From contig JAOPYE010000029.1 of the NCBI GenBank assembly GCA_025964775.1, forward strand, positions 146,690 to 210,689: 64,000 nucleotides of DNA, read 5' to 3'. The DNA is from Marmoricola sp. GTDB taxonomy: Bacteria; Actinomycetota; Actinomycetes; Propionibacteriales; Nocardioidaceae. The translations under genes and the position numbers were made by a program. Below are positions 51,039 to 59,742 of the stretch, one piece after another. The notes beneath the pieces were generated by a model. It was given only the letters and a program-made list of their open reading frames with translations. It did not search any database and was not told the DNA's origin. The first letter of the stretch is position 1; each line of letters starts with the position of its first letter.

Positions 51039-52733
51039 GTGAAGACCCTTGCCGTACGGCGAAGCATCGTTGCGATCAGCTTGATTGTCCTGGCTGCCTC
51101 AGGCACTGTCGGTCACAGCGCATCCCCGGCCGCCGCCGCCGCGAGCGCTCCGCGCCCGACACGGTTGGTGAATCCCGGGACCGGACTTCCTGCCGGCATG
51201 CAGCCGATCAGGCCTGGTGGCGGTCGTCAGAGCCCGACGACAGCGCGGCTCAGTGCTTCGGCCGGACCCCACCTGAACTACTACGGCGGGCCAGTCGTGT
51301 CGAACGCTGCCGTGCAGTCGGTGCTGTGGGGCTCCGGAACCTACCTCCCGGAAGTCGAGGGGTCGGTGACGCCCAACATGGACACGTTCCTCGGGCACAT
51401 CTCCAACTCGGCGTACTTCTCCTGGCTCAGCGAGTACGACACGCCGACGGGCACCAAGCAGTCGATCGGACCGGGCTGGTTCGCCGGCCGGACCACGATC
51501 ACGCCATCGCCCTCGGCGAGCACCACGACGATCCAGGACTCAACGGTGCAGGCCGAACTCGGCGACCAGATATCCGCCGGCCACCTACCGGCACCAGTGC
51601 TCGACGCCACAGGTCGGTCCAACACCGTCTATGCGCTCTTCTTCCCAAACGGGACGACCGTGTGCAGTGACTCCAACTGCTCCGGTTCGCAGATCTGCGC
51701 CTACCACGGCTCCTTCGCCATGACGTTGGCTGGACACTCCCGCGTGATCCGCTACCTGGTTCTGCCGCATCCGGACGCCGCCATCGTGCAAGGCTGTTCG
51801 AGCCTGGTCGCGAACACCCCGCTCCGGATCCTGCAGAGCTTGATCTCGCATGAGCTGATCGAGACGATCACCGATCCCGACGTCAACCTGGTCTCGCCGA
51901 GCGGCCCGCAGCTGAGCTGGTACGACCCCGACAACGGCGAGGCCGGCGATATCTGCGTCTATCCCCCCGGCGACGACCCCGACAGGACCAACGCCACCAT
52001 CACCGGGACCGACGGCCTCAGGTACGTCGTCCAGAGGATCTGGAGCAATGCGCGCGACGCCTGCACGGTCGGCAGCGGCAGCGCGGACCGAACGCCACCG
52101 CACCTGATCGTCAACCAGCCCCACCATCTGTTCCAACGATCTGCCCGGATCACGACGACCTATCACGCGACCGACAGCGGCGGCGTCGCCAACTACGACG
52201 TCGAGTACAGGGTGGCGAGCTGGAACGGCTCGTTCAGCCGCTACCGCACCGTCGCGACCGCGACCCGCGCGACCACCGAGACGCTCGTTGGCCGCCAGGG
52301 TCACGAATACTGCGTCCGCATCCGCGCCCGGGACAACACCGGCAACCTCTCACCGTGGAGCAACGACCGTTGCGGCGTCGTACCGCTCGACGATCGCGCG
52401 CTGAGGACGGCCGGGCCCTGGAGGCACACCGCTGACCCCCAGGCGTACGACCGAACTCTGAGCGCGACCCGCACCAAGGGAGCGTCGCTCGTTCTTCGCG
52501 GGGTTCACGCCCAACGCATCGCGCTTCTCGTCACCACCTGCCGGACCTGCGGTCGGATGGCGATCTATCTCAACGGCGTTCGCTGGCAGGTTGCCAGCAC
52601 CTACTCCGCCGTGCGACACGAACAGGTCTTCGTGCTTCCACCCGCCTTCACGCTGCGTACGGTCACCGTGACGGTGAGGGCACTGACCGCCCATAGGGAC
52701 ATCATTGTCGACGGTCTCGCGATCGCGGCCTGA
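51039..52733 (+). CDS. Secreted EXORDIUM-like protein with FN3 and C-terminal beta domain
   Basis: The 564-residue protein has a Sec signal (10-36). The core (about 78-345) resembles the phosphate-induced/EXORDIUM family: LNYYGGPVVSNAAVQSVLWGSG at the start, the HELIETITDP motif at 271-280 and an acidic CVYPPGDD segment. In plants this family controls growth responses; bacterial members are uncharacterised and the HE pair is suggestive of metal binding. An FN3-like domain (about 352-450) and a C-terminal galactose-binding-like beta domain follow. GAGAAATGG lies before the GTG at 51039. Confidence 0.75.
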   Translation: MKTLAVRRSIVAISLIVLAASGTVGHSASPAAAAASAPRPTRLVNPGTGLPAGMQPIRPGGGRQSPTTARLSASAGPHLNYYGGPVVSNAAVQSVLWGSGTYLPEVEGSVTPNMDTFLGHISNSAYFSWLSEYDTPTGTKQSIGPGWFAGRTTITPSPSASTTTIQDSTVQAELGDQISAGHLPAPVLDATGRSNTVYALFFPNGTTVCSDSNCSGSQICAYHGSFAMTLAGHSRVIRYLVLPHPDAAIVQGCSSLVANTPLRILQSLISHELIETITDPDVNLVSPSGPQLSWYDPDNGEAGDICVYPPGDDPDRTNATITGTDGLRYVVQRIWSNARDACTVGSGSADRTPPHLIVNQPHHLFQRSARITTTYHATDSGGVANYDVEYRVASWNGSFSRYRTVATATRATTETLVGRQGHEYCVRIRARDNTGNLSPWSNDRCGVVPLDDRALRTAGPWRHTADPQAYDRTLSATRTKGASLVLRGVHAQRIALLVTTCRTCGRMAIYLNGVRWQVASTYSAVRHEQVFVLPPAFTLRTVTVTVRALTAHRDIIVDGLAIAA

Positions 52734-52858
52734 AGGTCCCGGCCCCGTGGTGGCGTCGACATCTGGCGCATCTCTCCCTGCATCATGGGGACACAACGCG
52801 TGACATCACACGAAGACCTTCAACATCCGTCGGGGACCCGAGTCGAAAGGCACACCGG

Positions 52859-53677
52859 ATGACGAAGCCCGGCCCTGCCTTCACCAGGCGCGCTGTCCTG
52901 CTCGGCGTTGCTGGCACCGCTGTCGCCGTCGGCACGCTCGGAAAACCTCCTGAGAATGCGTCGCGCGGCTCGCTGATCGCGCTCCCGGCAGACGCCGTTG
53001 CGACCCCCGTTGCCTTCCACAAGATCGCGACACGAGCCCCTAGGTCGTCGACGTCCTGGAAGTCGCCGATCTATGACCTCGGCGACTTCCTGAGGCTCAA
53101 CCCCGACGTGCACTTCCCGCGCCGGTCGGTGGCTCTCACGATTGACGACGGGCCGAGCCCGGTCTGGACACCGCGCTACTTACGACTTCTTGCCAAGCAC
53201 GACATCAAGGCGACGTTCAACATGATCGGCGAACACGTGCTACCAAACCGGCACCTGGTTCGAGCCCTTGCCTCGGAGGGGCACACGGTGGCCAACCACA
53301 CCTGGACCCACGACGAGCGGTTGCCCTATCGCGACCCAGGCGACATCCGTCGCGAGATCGTGCAGACCAACGACGTGATCCACCGCGTCACCGGGGTACG
53401 GCCGACCCAGTTCCGCGCGCCCGGGGGTGTCTGGGGACCGCGGGTGTTCGACGAGCTGACACGGCTGGAGATGATGCCCGTCGACTGGGACATCGACCCT
53501 CGCGATTGGGCACGACCTGGGACTGGTGCCATCCAGTCAGCCATGCTCAAGGCGCGCCCCGGCGACATCATCCTCTGCCACGACGGTGGAGGCGATCGTT
53601 CCGAGACCTTCCGTGCACTTGAGGTCGTGCTGCCCGAGCTCAAGCATCGTGGGTTCAATTTCGTCACCCTGCCCTAA
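52859..53677 (+). CDS. Secreted polysaccharide deacetylase (NodB domain)
   Basis: The 272-residue protein has a signal with an RR pair (FTRRAVLLG), possibly Tat-dependent. The NodB motifs are complete: TIDDGPSP (D96, D97), NHTWTHDER with metal-binding H147 and H151, RAPGGVWG, DWDIDPRDW and a final ILCHDGG. It should remove acetyl groups from a cell-wall or capsular polysaccharide. GAAAGG precedes the ATG at 52859. Confidence 0.92.
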   Translation: MTKPGPAFTRRAVLLGVAGTAVAVGTLGKPPENASRGSLIALPADAVATPVAFHKIATRAPRSSTSWKSPIYDLGDFLRLNPDVHFPRRSVALTIDDGPSPVWTPRYLRLLAKHDIKATFNMIGEHVLPNRHLVRALASEGHTVANHTWTHDERLPYRDPGDIRREIVQTNDVIHRVTGVRPTQFRAPGGVWGPRVFDELTRLEMMPVDWDIDPRDWARPGTGAIQSAMLKARPGDIILCHDGGGDRSETFRALEVVLPELKHRGFNFVTLP

Positions 53678-53692
53678 CCCGCGCAACGCGAG

Positions 53693-54769
53693 CTAGACGT
53701 TGAACCTGAACTCCACGACATCCCCGTCGGCCATGACGTAGTCCTTGCCCTCCATGCGCACCTTGCCCGCTGCCTTCGCGGCCGCCATCGACTCCGCGGC
53801 GACGAGGTCGTCGTACGAGACGATCTCGGCCTTGATGAAGCCCTTCTGGAAGTCGGTGTGGATCACGCCGGCGGCCTCAGGGGCGGTGGCGCCCTTCCTG
53901 ATCGTCCAGGCGCGTGCTTCCTTCGGCCCGGCGGTCAGGTAGGTCTGCAGGCCGAGGGTGTCGAAGCCGACACGCGCCAGGACGTCGAGGCCGGGCTCGG
54001 TGACGCCCATCTCGGCCAGCATCTCGCGAGCCTCGGCCTCGTCACCGAGCTCGACGAGCTCGGACTCGAACTTCGCGTCGAGGAAGATCGCCTCGGCCGG
54101 CGCGATCAGGGCGCGCATCTCGTCCTTGAGGGCCTCGTCACCGAGCTCGTCGGCGTCGCAGTTGAACACGTAGATGTACGGCTTGGCGGTGAGCAGGCTG
54201 AGCTCGCGGACCAGCTCGAGATCGAGGTTCGACGCGATGATCGGCGTACCGGCTTCGAGCAGCTCCTTGGCCTCGAGGGTCGCCGCCAGGTTGGCCGCCA
54301 TCGCCTTGTTGGCACGGGCCTCCTTCTCCAGCCGCGGGATCGCCTTCTCGACCGTCTGCAGGTCGGCCAGGATCATCTCGGTCTGGATGGTGCCGATGTC
54401 CGAGGCCGGGTTGACCTCGCCGTCGACGTGGGTCACGTCCTCGTCGCGGAAGACGCGGGTGACCTGGCAGATCGCCGAGGCCTCGCGGATGTGCGACAGG
54501 AACTTGTTGCCCAGGCCCTCTCCCTGCGAGGCACCCGCCACGATGCCGGCGATGTCGACGAACTCGACCGTCGCGGGCAGGATCTTCACCGAGCCGAAGA
54601 TGCCGGCCAGCTTCTCCAGCCGCTCGTCCGGTACGGCGACGACGCCGATGTTCGGCTCGATCGTCGCGAACGGGTAGTTCGCCGCAAGCACGTTGTTCTT
54701 CGTGAGCGCGTTGAAGAGCGTTGACTTGCCCGCGTTGGGGAGACCGACGATGCCGATAGTGAGTGCCAC
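53693..54769 (-). CDS. ychF: YchF/OLA1 ribosome-associated ATPase
   Basis: YchF is an ATP-preferring Obg-family P-loop protein that binds ribosomes and responds to oxidative stress. The 358-residue protein has G1 GLPNAGKST, the EFVDIAG-G G3 region, and a C-terminal TGS-like domain ending MEGKDYVMADGDVVEFRFNV. The purine-specificity motif usually NxxE reads N203-C-D-A-D-E here, with alanine at the glutamate position and DE following. TAGAAT 6 nt before the GTG marks a leaderless start. Confidence 0.95.
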   Translation of the reverse strand: MALTIGIVGLPNAGKSTLFNALTKNNVLAANYPFATIEPNIGVVAVPDERLEKLAGIFGSVKILPATVEFVDIAGIVAGASQGEGLGNKFLSHIREASAICQVTRVFRDEDVTHVDGEVNPASDIGTIQTEMILADLQTVEKAIPRLEKEARANKAMAANLAATLEAKELLEAGTPIIASNLDLELVRELSLLTAKPYIYVFNCDADELGDEALKDEMRALIAPAEAIFLDAKFESELVELGDEAEAREMLAEMGVTEPGLDVLARVGFDTLGLQTYLTAGPKEARAWTIRKGATAPEAAGVIHTDFQKGFIKAEIVSYDDLVAAESMAAAKAAGKVRMEGKDYVMADGDVVEFRFNV

Positions 54770-54775
54770 CCGCGG

Positions 54776-54781
54776 ATTCTA
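54776..54781 (-). promoter_or_regulatory. Leaderless -10 box of ychF
   Basis: TAGAAT, nearly consensus, then 6 nt, then the ychF GTG. Back to back with CAGCAT (54785-54790), which lies 6 nt before the GTG of the divergent hydrolase. Confidence 0.7.
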
Positions 54782-54796
54782 GGGCAGCATGTCGGC

Positions 54797-55585
54797 GTGG
54801 AGATCATCCGAGTCGATGCACCTGACCCGCAGGCCACGATCGTCCTGGTCCACGGCGCCTGGCACGCAGCGTGGTGCTGGCAGGACGGTTTTGCCCAGCG
54901 CCTCGCCGAGCACGGGATCTCGTCGCTGTCCCCGAGCCTGAGCGGCCACGGCGGCTCCGCGGACGGCGTCCGGCTGAACCGGATGCGGATGCGCGACTAC
55001 GCCGACGACGTCGCCTCGGTCCTGGCCGGCCTCGACGCTCCGGCCTTCGTGGCCGGGCACTCGATGGGCGGCGGCGTGGTCCAGGGCCTGCTCGAACGCA
55101 CCGACCGTCCGGCGCTCGCCGGCGCCGCGCTGCTTGCCTCGATGCCCCCGCGTGGCGTCATCGGCGTGACCACCCAGGTGGCACGGCACAGCCCCGGTAC
55201 CTTCCTGCTCGCCAACGCGACCATGAACCTCGCCCGCCTTGCCCGTACGCCGGACCAGGTGCGGGATCTCTTCTTCCGGGCAGCGACGCCGTCCGACCTG
55301 GTCGCCGCGACGACCGCACGGGTCCAGTCCGAGTCCTATCTGGCATTCCTGGACATGCTGGTGCTCGACCGCCCGCGTCCTCGGTCGATCGAGGAGCCCG
55401 TCTTCGTCCTGGGCGCCGGCGAGGACCCGATCTTCAGCCGCGCCGAGACCGCGGCGACCGCGCAGGCGTGGGGCACGGACGAGGTCATGGTCGAGGGCAT
55501 CGGGCACGACGTGATGCTCGACGTGGGCTGGGAGACCGTTGCGGATCAGCTCTCCTCGTGGGTGCTGAGCAACTCACCGCGGTGA
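54797..55585 (+). CDS. Alpha/beta-hydrolase
   Basis: A 262-residue hydrolase with oxyanion VHGAWHAAWCW, nucleophile elbow GHSMGGG (S89) and a likely catalytic His in GIGHDVMLD. It belongs to the esterase/lipase-like branch, similar to plant methylesterase-type proteins in general form. The GTG start has CAGCAT 6 nt upstream and is only 27 bp from the ychF start. The 3' end overlaps the convergent membrane-protein gene by 40 bp. Confidence 0.87.
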   Translation: MEIIRVDAPDPQATIVLVHGAWHAAWCWQDGFAQRLAEHGISSLSPSLSGHGGSADGVRLNRMRMRDYADDVASVLAGLDAPAFVAGHSMGGGVVQGLLERTDRPALAGAALLASMPPRGVIGVTTQVARHSPGTFLLANATMNLARLARTPDQVRDLFFRAATPSDLVAATTARVQSESYLAFLDMLVLDRPRPRSIEEPVFVLGAGEDPIFSRAETAATAQAWGTDEVMVEGIGHDVMLDVGWETVADQLSSWVLSNSPR

Positions 55586-55965
55586 CGCCAGGACCAGCTC
55601 AGGGCCGTCACCGAGAACGTCAGGGTGAGCGCGACGATGAGCGCCTCGAAGGCACCGCCACCACCCTTGACGAAGATGCCGTGCTCGACGTCGTACAGGA
55701 AGTCCATGCTGACGAGGTACAGCCCGGCGCTCCCGGCGGCCAGGAGCCAGAGCAACGCGCTCGGCCGGCGCCGGCGCAGTGCGACCAGCGCCAGGACGCA
55801 CGCAGCGCCGATCCAGAAGTCGGCGAGCGGGAAGGCGTTCTCGAAGTCGTAGTACGCCGAGGTGTGCTCGCTCGCGATCCAGTCGCGCTGGGCGAACCAC
55901 AAGGTCCAGTAGGTCAGGTCGAGCAGGATCGCGACCAGCAACATGACCTCGATGAGCCTCCGCAT
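55546..55965 (-). CDS. Four-helix membrane protein, unknown
   Basis: A 139-residue protein with about four membrane segments (about 3-22, 43-62, 70-88 and 106-125) and a YYDFENAFPLADFWIGAACVLAL region. No named family is recognised. The ATG at 55965 has CAGGAT 6 nt upstream; an ATG 18 bp further up is less likely. It is divergent from xthA. Confidence 0.65.
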   Translation of the reverse strand: MRRLIEVMLLVAILLDLTYWTLWFAQRDWIASEHTSAYYDFENAFPLADFWIGAACVLALVALRRRRPSALLWLLAAGSAGLYLVSMDFLYDVEHGIFVKGGGGAFEALIVALTLTFSVTALSWSWRHRGELLSTHEES

Positions 55966-55988
55966 GCCTGCATCCTGCACCACCGGAC

Positions 55989-55994
55989 TACCCT
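55989..55994 (+). promoter_or_regulatory. Leaderless -10 box of xthA
   Basis: TACCCT, then 6 nt, then the GTG at 56001. Confidence 0.6.
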
Positions 55995-56000
55995 CAGCCC

Positions 56001-56786
56001 GTGCGCATCGCGACCTGGAACGTCAACAGCCTTCGCTCCCGTATCGACCGCGTCGAGGCCCTCCTGGAACGTCACGACATCGACGTGCTCGCCCTGCAGG
56101 AGACCAAGGCGCGCGAGGACCAGCTGCCGCTGATGGGGCTCCAGGCGCGCGGTTACGACATCGCGTCCGCGGGCTACAACCAGTGGAACGGGGTCGCCGT
56201 CATCTCCCGCGTCGGGATCGAGGACGTCGCCATCGGTTTCCCGGGGATGCCGGAGTTCGACGGGGCTGTCGAGGCGCGCGCGATCGGGGTGACGTGTGCC
56301 GGCGTACGGGTGTGGTCGCTGTACGTGCCCAACGGTCGCAAGGTCGACGACCCGCACTACATCTACAAGCTGGACTGGCTCGCCAAGCTGCGCGCAGCAG
56401 CCCAGGAGTGGACCGGTGAGCCGGTGGCCCTGGTCGGCGACTGGAACATCGCGCCCACGGATGAGGACGTCTTCGACATGACGCAGTTCGCCACCTCGAC
56501 CCACGTCACGGCGCCCGAGCGCGCGGCGTTCCAGGCGTTCCTCGACTCCGGCTACACCGAGGTGACCCGCCCCCGGCTGCCGGGCCCGGACGTCTACACG
56601 TACTGGGACTACTACCGCCAGCGCTTCGAGCGGAACCGGGGCCTGCGCATCGACTTCGTCCTCGGCTCCCCGGCCTTCGCCGACCGGATCACCGGTGCCT
56701 TCATCGACACCGACGAACGTGACCCGGCGCAGGGCACGGGGAGTCCGTCCGACCATGCCCCGGTGATCGTCGATCTTGCGGACTGA
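56001..56786 (+). CDS. xthA: Exodeoxyribonuclease III / AP endonuclease
   Basis: XthA nicks DNA at abasic sites and removes 3' blocking groups in base-excision repair. The 261-residue protein has the full motif set of the family: NVNSLRSR, LQETKA, SLYVPNGR, GDWNIAP, RIDFVLGS and SPSDHAPV. A DUF3140 gene begins 1 bp after its stop. Confidence 0.96.
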   Translation: MRIATWNVNSLRSRIDRVEALLERHDIDVLALQETKAREDQLPLMGLQARGYDIASAGYNQWNGVAVISRVGIEDVAIGFPGMPEFDGAVEARAIGVTCAGVRVWSLYVPNGRKVDDPHYIYKLDWLAKLRAAAQEWTGEPVALVGDWNIAPTDEDVFDMTQFATSTHVTAPERAAFQAFLDSGYTEVTRPRLPGPDVYTYWDYYRQRFERNRGLRIDFVLGSPAFADRITGAFIDTDERDPAQGTGSPSDHAPVIVDLAD

Positions 56787-56787
56787 G

Positions 56788-57117
56788 GTGAGCGACGACC
56801 AGATCTGGGAACGCTGGACGTCGCTGGTGAACCTGACGGCCGCGGAGCTCGAGGACTGGCTCACGACCCCGGAGTCGCACTCGGTCGGTTCCAAGGCCTA
56901 CGGCGAGGAGTCGGTGGGCCATGCGAGCGGTCGCCGGATCCTCGGACTGCTCGTGCGGAGCCGTCAGGAGCTGTCGCCCGAGGAGTGGCGCCACGTCCGC
57001 AGGACTGTCGGCTTCATCCGGCGGCACACCGCACAACGCCCGGAGGGCGACGTCACCGAGACCCGGTGGCGCTACTCGCTGATGAACTGGGGTCACGACC
57101 CGCTCCGGGATCGCTGA
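56788..57117 (+). CDS. DUF3140 family protein
   Basis: The 109-residue protein matches DUF3140: SDDQIWERWTSLVNLTAAELEDWL, then GHASGRRILGLLVR, RRTVGFIRRH and RYSLMNWGHDPL. These are small soluble actinobacterial proteins, often near DNA-repair genes, whose function is unknown. The GTG at 56788 follows xthA directly, so it is probably co-transcribed with it. Confidence 0.87.
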   Translation: MSDDQIWERWTSLVNLTAAELEDWLTTPESHSVGSKAYGEESVGHASGRRILGLLVRSRQELSPEEWRHVRRTVGFIRRHTAQRPEGDVTETRWRYSLMNWGHDPLRDR

Positions 57118-57126
57118 CCTGCGACG

Positions 57127-57132
57127 TAGGTT
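57127..57132 (+). promoter_or_regulatory. Leaderless -10 box
   Basis: TAGGTT, then 6 nt, then the ATG at 57139. Confidence 0.6.
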
Positions 57133-57138
57133 GGATCC

Positions 57139-57522
57139 ATGGCCGGAAGGGCACGAAGGCCGCGACCGTGCGGCGCTGAACCGTACGTCGGCGAGCTCAT
57201 CCTCGTCGCCTTCGCCGGCATGACGATGCAGGTGGTCGCGATGGGGTACGGCGAGAACTTGCTCGGGCCTCCGACGTTCTGGATCCTCATCGAGTTCGCC
57301 CTGCTGATGCTCGTCCAGGTGCGACGCAGCGAGATCGCGCGCGGCCTGGTCATCGTGACGGCGACCGCGGGAGCGATCCTGCACGCGCCCGGGGTCTCGA
57401 ACGCCGATGCGGTCAACGTCCTGTTCGTCGCGTTCATCATCCAGGCCCTCGCGCTGGCGGCTCCCCCGGTACGCCGCCACGTCCGGACACCGCGGCTGCG
57501 CGGCCCCACCGCTGCCTCCTGA
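57139..57522 (+). CDS. Small polytopic membrane protein, unknown
   Basis: A 127-residue protein with about three to four hydrophobic segments (about 18-35, 45-60, 68-82 and 88-107) and basic termini. No known family is recognised. A leaderless box at 57127 supports the ATG. Confidence 0.6.
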   Translation: MAGRARRPRPCGAEPYVGELILVAFAGMTMQVVAMGYGENLLGPPTFWILIEFALLMLVQVRRSEIARGLVIVTATAGAILHAPGVSNADAVNVLFVAFIIQALALAAPPVRRHVRTPRLRGPTAAS

Positions 57523-57557
57523 TCAGATCTGTCGGTGGGTCCTGTCACCGTCGAGGC

Positions 57558-58700
57558 ATGGAGATTCTGCTTCCGCTGCTCGCGCTGGTCCTCGGCATCC
57601 TGCTCGGGGTCCTCGGCATGGTGCGCCTCGGGCACGGTTCGTCCTCGCTCGCCCCGGTCGCGCCCGCCGTCGACCAGGCACTGATCCGTGACGACCTGAA
57701 CCGGCTGCACGACAAGATGACTGACCTCGAGCACCAGCGGGTCTCCTGGCAGAGCACGCTGCACCAGCAGGTCGACGAGGTCCGGCACTCCACCGATTCG
57801 CTGCGCCGGGAGACCTCAGCCCTCACCACAGCCCTGCGCAAGCCGCAGGTCCGGGGACAGTGGGGTGAGCTCCACCTGCGGCGCAGCATCGAGCTCGCCG
57901 GCATGGTCGAGCACTGCGACTTCTCCCAGCAGGTCCACCTGGTCGGCGCCGAGGGCATCCAGCGCCCCGACGTGGTGATCCACCTTGCCGGCGGCAAGAG
58001 CCTGGTCGTCGATGCGAAGGTTCCGCTGGCGGCGTACCTGGGCGCCCTGACGACCGACGACCCCGACGAGCAGCAGGCCCATCTGGCCCACCACGCCCGC
58101 CAGCTGCGCGCCCACGTCGACCAGCTCGCCGGGAAGGCCTACTGGCGGGCGCAGCCGAGCAGCCCGGAGTTCGTGGTCCTCTTCGTGCCGGCCGAGTCGT
58201 TCCTCTCGGCAGCCCTGGACGCGGAACCAGAGCTCCTCGAGTACGCCGCGACGCGCAACGTCATCCTGGCAACGCCGACGACGCTGATCGCCCTGCTCCG
58301 CACGGTCGCGCACGGCTGGACCACCGAGGTGCTGGCCGAGCGCACCCGCGAGATCCACCAGCTCGGTCGCGATCTGTACAGCCGGCTCGGCACGGTCGGA
58401 CGCCACCTCGACAAGCTCGGCCGGTCGTTGAAGACCAGTGTGGAGTCCTACAACAGCGCAGTCGGGTCCCTGGAGAACCGGGTGTTCGTGACCGCGCGCC
58501 ACTTCTCCGACGTCGCGGAGCTGTCCGAACCCCTGGTCGCACCGCGCCCGGTCGAGGAAGCACCACGCCCGCTCAGCGCCGTCGAGCTCCTGGAGGCCGT
58601 GGCGGACCATCGCCCCGAGCTCCCCGACCTTGACGACTCCGGTCCTGGGGCCGCTCCCGGCGTGGCTCCCCAGCTCCCCCGAACGGCAGACCTACCGTAG
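57558..58700 (+). CDS. rmuC: DNA recombination protein RmuC
   Basis: RmuC limits inversions and rearrangements at repeats. The 380-residue protein has an N-terminal helix (4-20), a coiled coil to about 95, then the RmuC nuclease-like domain with KPQVRGQWGELHLRRSIELAGM, RPDVVIHLAGGKSLVVDAKVPLAAYL and FVPAESFLSAAL. CACCGT lies 6 nt before the ATG. It overlaps no neighbour. Confidence 0.93.
   Translation: MEILLPLLALVLGILLGVLGMVRLGHGSSSLAPVAPAVDQALIRDDLNRLHDKMTDLEHQRVSWQSTLHQQVDEVRHSTDSLRRETSALTTALRKPQVRGQWGELHLRRSIELAGMVEHCDFSQQVHLVGAEGIQRPDVVIHLAGGKSLVVDAKVPLAAYLGALTTDDPDEQQAHLAHHARQLRAHVDQLAGKAYWRAQPSSPEFVVLFVPAESFLSAALDAEPELLEYAATRNVILATPTTLIALLRTVAHGWTTEVLAERTREIHQLGRDLYSRLGTVGRHLDKLGRSLKTSVESYNSAVGSLENRVFVTARHFSDVAELSEPLVAPRPVEEAPRPLSAVELLEAVADHRPELPDLDDSGPGAAPGVAPQLPRTADLP
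58693..58698 (+). promoter_or_regulatory. Leaderless -10 box of the DUF6542 gene
   Basis: TACCGT, then 7 nt, then the GTG at 58706; it lies at the 3' end of rmuC. Confidence 0.55.
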
Positions 58701-58705
58701 AAGCC

Positions 58706-59248
58706 GTGAGCGGACCCACGTTGTGGGAAGAAGGCCGTTGGCCCGGCTCCCGGGTCACGCGGTTCTCGGTGTTCGCGTGTGTGCTGCTCGCCGGCCTCGA
58801 TCTCGCCGTCCTCGGCCACCTGGAACGACTCTTCGACTCCGGGTTCATCCTGTTGTGCGTCGCCATGGCACTCGTCATCCGGCCGTCGGACTTCGTCGTG
58901 GTCGGCGTCCTCCCGCCGATGTTGCTCCTGGCAGTCTCGACGCTGCTCGGGATCGTCGACAGGCGTGCTGTGGCGCCGCACGGCGACGGCCTCATCCAGG
59001 CCGTGATCTCGGGTCTGGCACACCACTCGGGACCGCTCATGGCCGGGTACCTGCTCGCGCTCGCGGTCCTGGGCATCCGGACACGCGTGATCAGGCGACA
59101 CCGTCGCCAGGCAGGTGCGGGCTACTCGAATCTGGAGGTGTCGCCGGCGCCGTACCGGGTGATCTCGGGTGAGCCCGAGGTGAAGTCGACGACGGTCGTG
59201 GGCAGCGAGCCGCACTCGCCGGAGTCGATCACCGCGTCGAGCACCTGA
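58706..59248 (+). CDS. DUF6542 membrane protein
   Basis: The protein has three to four membrane segments (about 17-45, 52-75, and 108-125) followed by basic residues; the DUF6542 core ends near residue 140. Its mycobacterial counterparts sit between ispH and ychF, as here. The last 40 residues are encoded opposite the 3' part of the YciO-like gene and look like readthrough sequence. Function unknown. Confidence 0.78.
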   Translation: MSGPTLWEEGRWPGSRVTRFSVFACVLLAGLDLAVLGHLERLFDSGFILLCVAMALVIRPSDFVVVGVLPPMLLLAVSTLLGIVDRRAVAPHGDGLIQAVISGLAHHSGPLMAGYLLALAVLGIRTRVIRRHRRQAGAGYSNLEVSPAPYRVISGEPEVKSTTVVGSEPHSPESITASST

Positions 59249-59742
59249 TCCAGCTCGTCCTTGACCAACCAGCCCTGGGTCATCGGTTCGGTCTCCCCCG
59301 GCAGCAGCAGCGTGCTCGACAGCATCGGCTCGCCGAGCTCCGCGAGCAGCGCCTGCACGACCGGATGGTCGGGGATCCGGACGCCCACGGTCCGCTTCTT
59401 CGGGTGCATCAGCCGCTTCGGCACCTCACCCGTCGCAGGCAGGATGAACGTGTAGGGCCCCGGGGTGGCAGCCTTGATCGCCCGGAAGGCCGCGTTGTCG
59501 ATGTGCGCCAGCTGCCCCAGCTGTGCGAAGTCGCGGCACACCAGGGTGAAGTGGTGCTTGTCGTCGAGCTGGCGGATGGCCCTGATCCGCTCGAGACCGT
59601 CGCGGTTGCCGAGTTGGATGCCGAGCGCGTAGCCCGAGTCGGTCGGGTAGGCGAGCAAGCCGTCCTCGCGCAGGATCGCGACGGCCTGCGAGATCAGCCG
59701 CGCCTGCGGGTCGACGGGATGGACGTCGAGGTAGCGGGCCAT
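59122..59742 (-). CDS. YciO-like Sua5/YrdC family protein
   Basis: The 206-residue protein belongs to the Sua5/YrdC/YciO family: LLAYPTDSGYALG, KHHFTLVCRDFAQLGQLA, PGPYTFILPATGEVPKRLMHPKKRTVGVRIPDHPV and the C-terminal PTTVVDFTSGSPEITRYGAGD. Length and the KKRTVGVR segment fit YciO better than TsaC, which makes threonylcarbamoyl-AMP for tRNA. Its ATG overlaps the ispH stop (TGATG). The last 127 bp run antisense to the DUF6542 gene. Confidence 0.88.
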   Translation of the reverse strand: MARYLDVHPVDPQARLISQAVAILREDGLLAYPTDSGYALGIQLGNRDGLERIRAIRQLDDKHHFTLVCRDFAQLGQLAHIDNAAFRAIKAATPGPYTFILPATGEVPKRLMHPKKRTVGVRIPDHPVVQALLAELGEPMLSSTLLLPGETEPMTQGWLVKDELDQVLDAVIDSGECGSLPTTVVDFTSGSPEITRYGAGDTSRFE

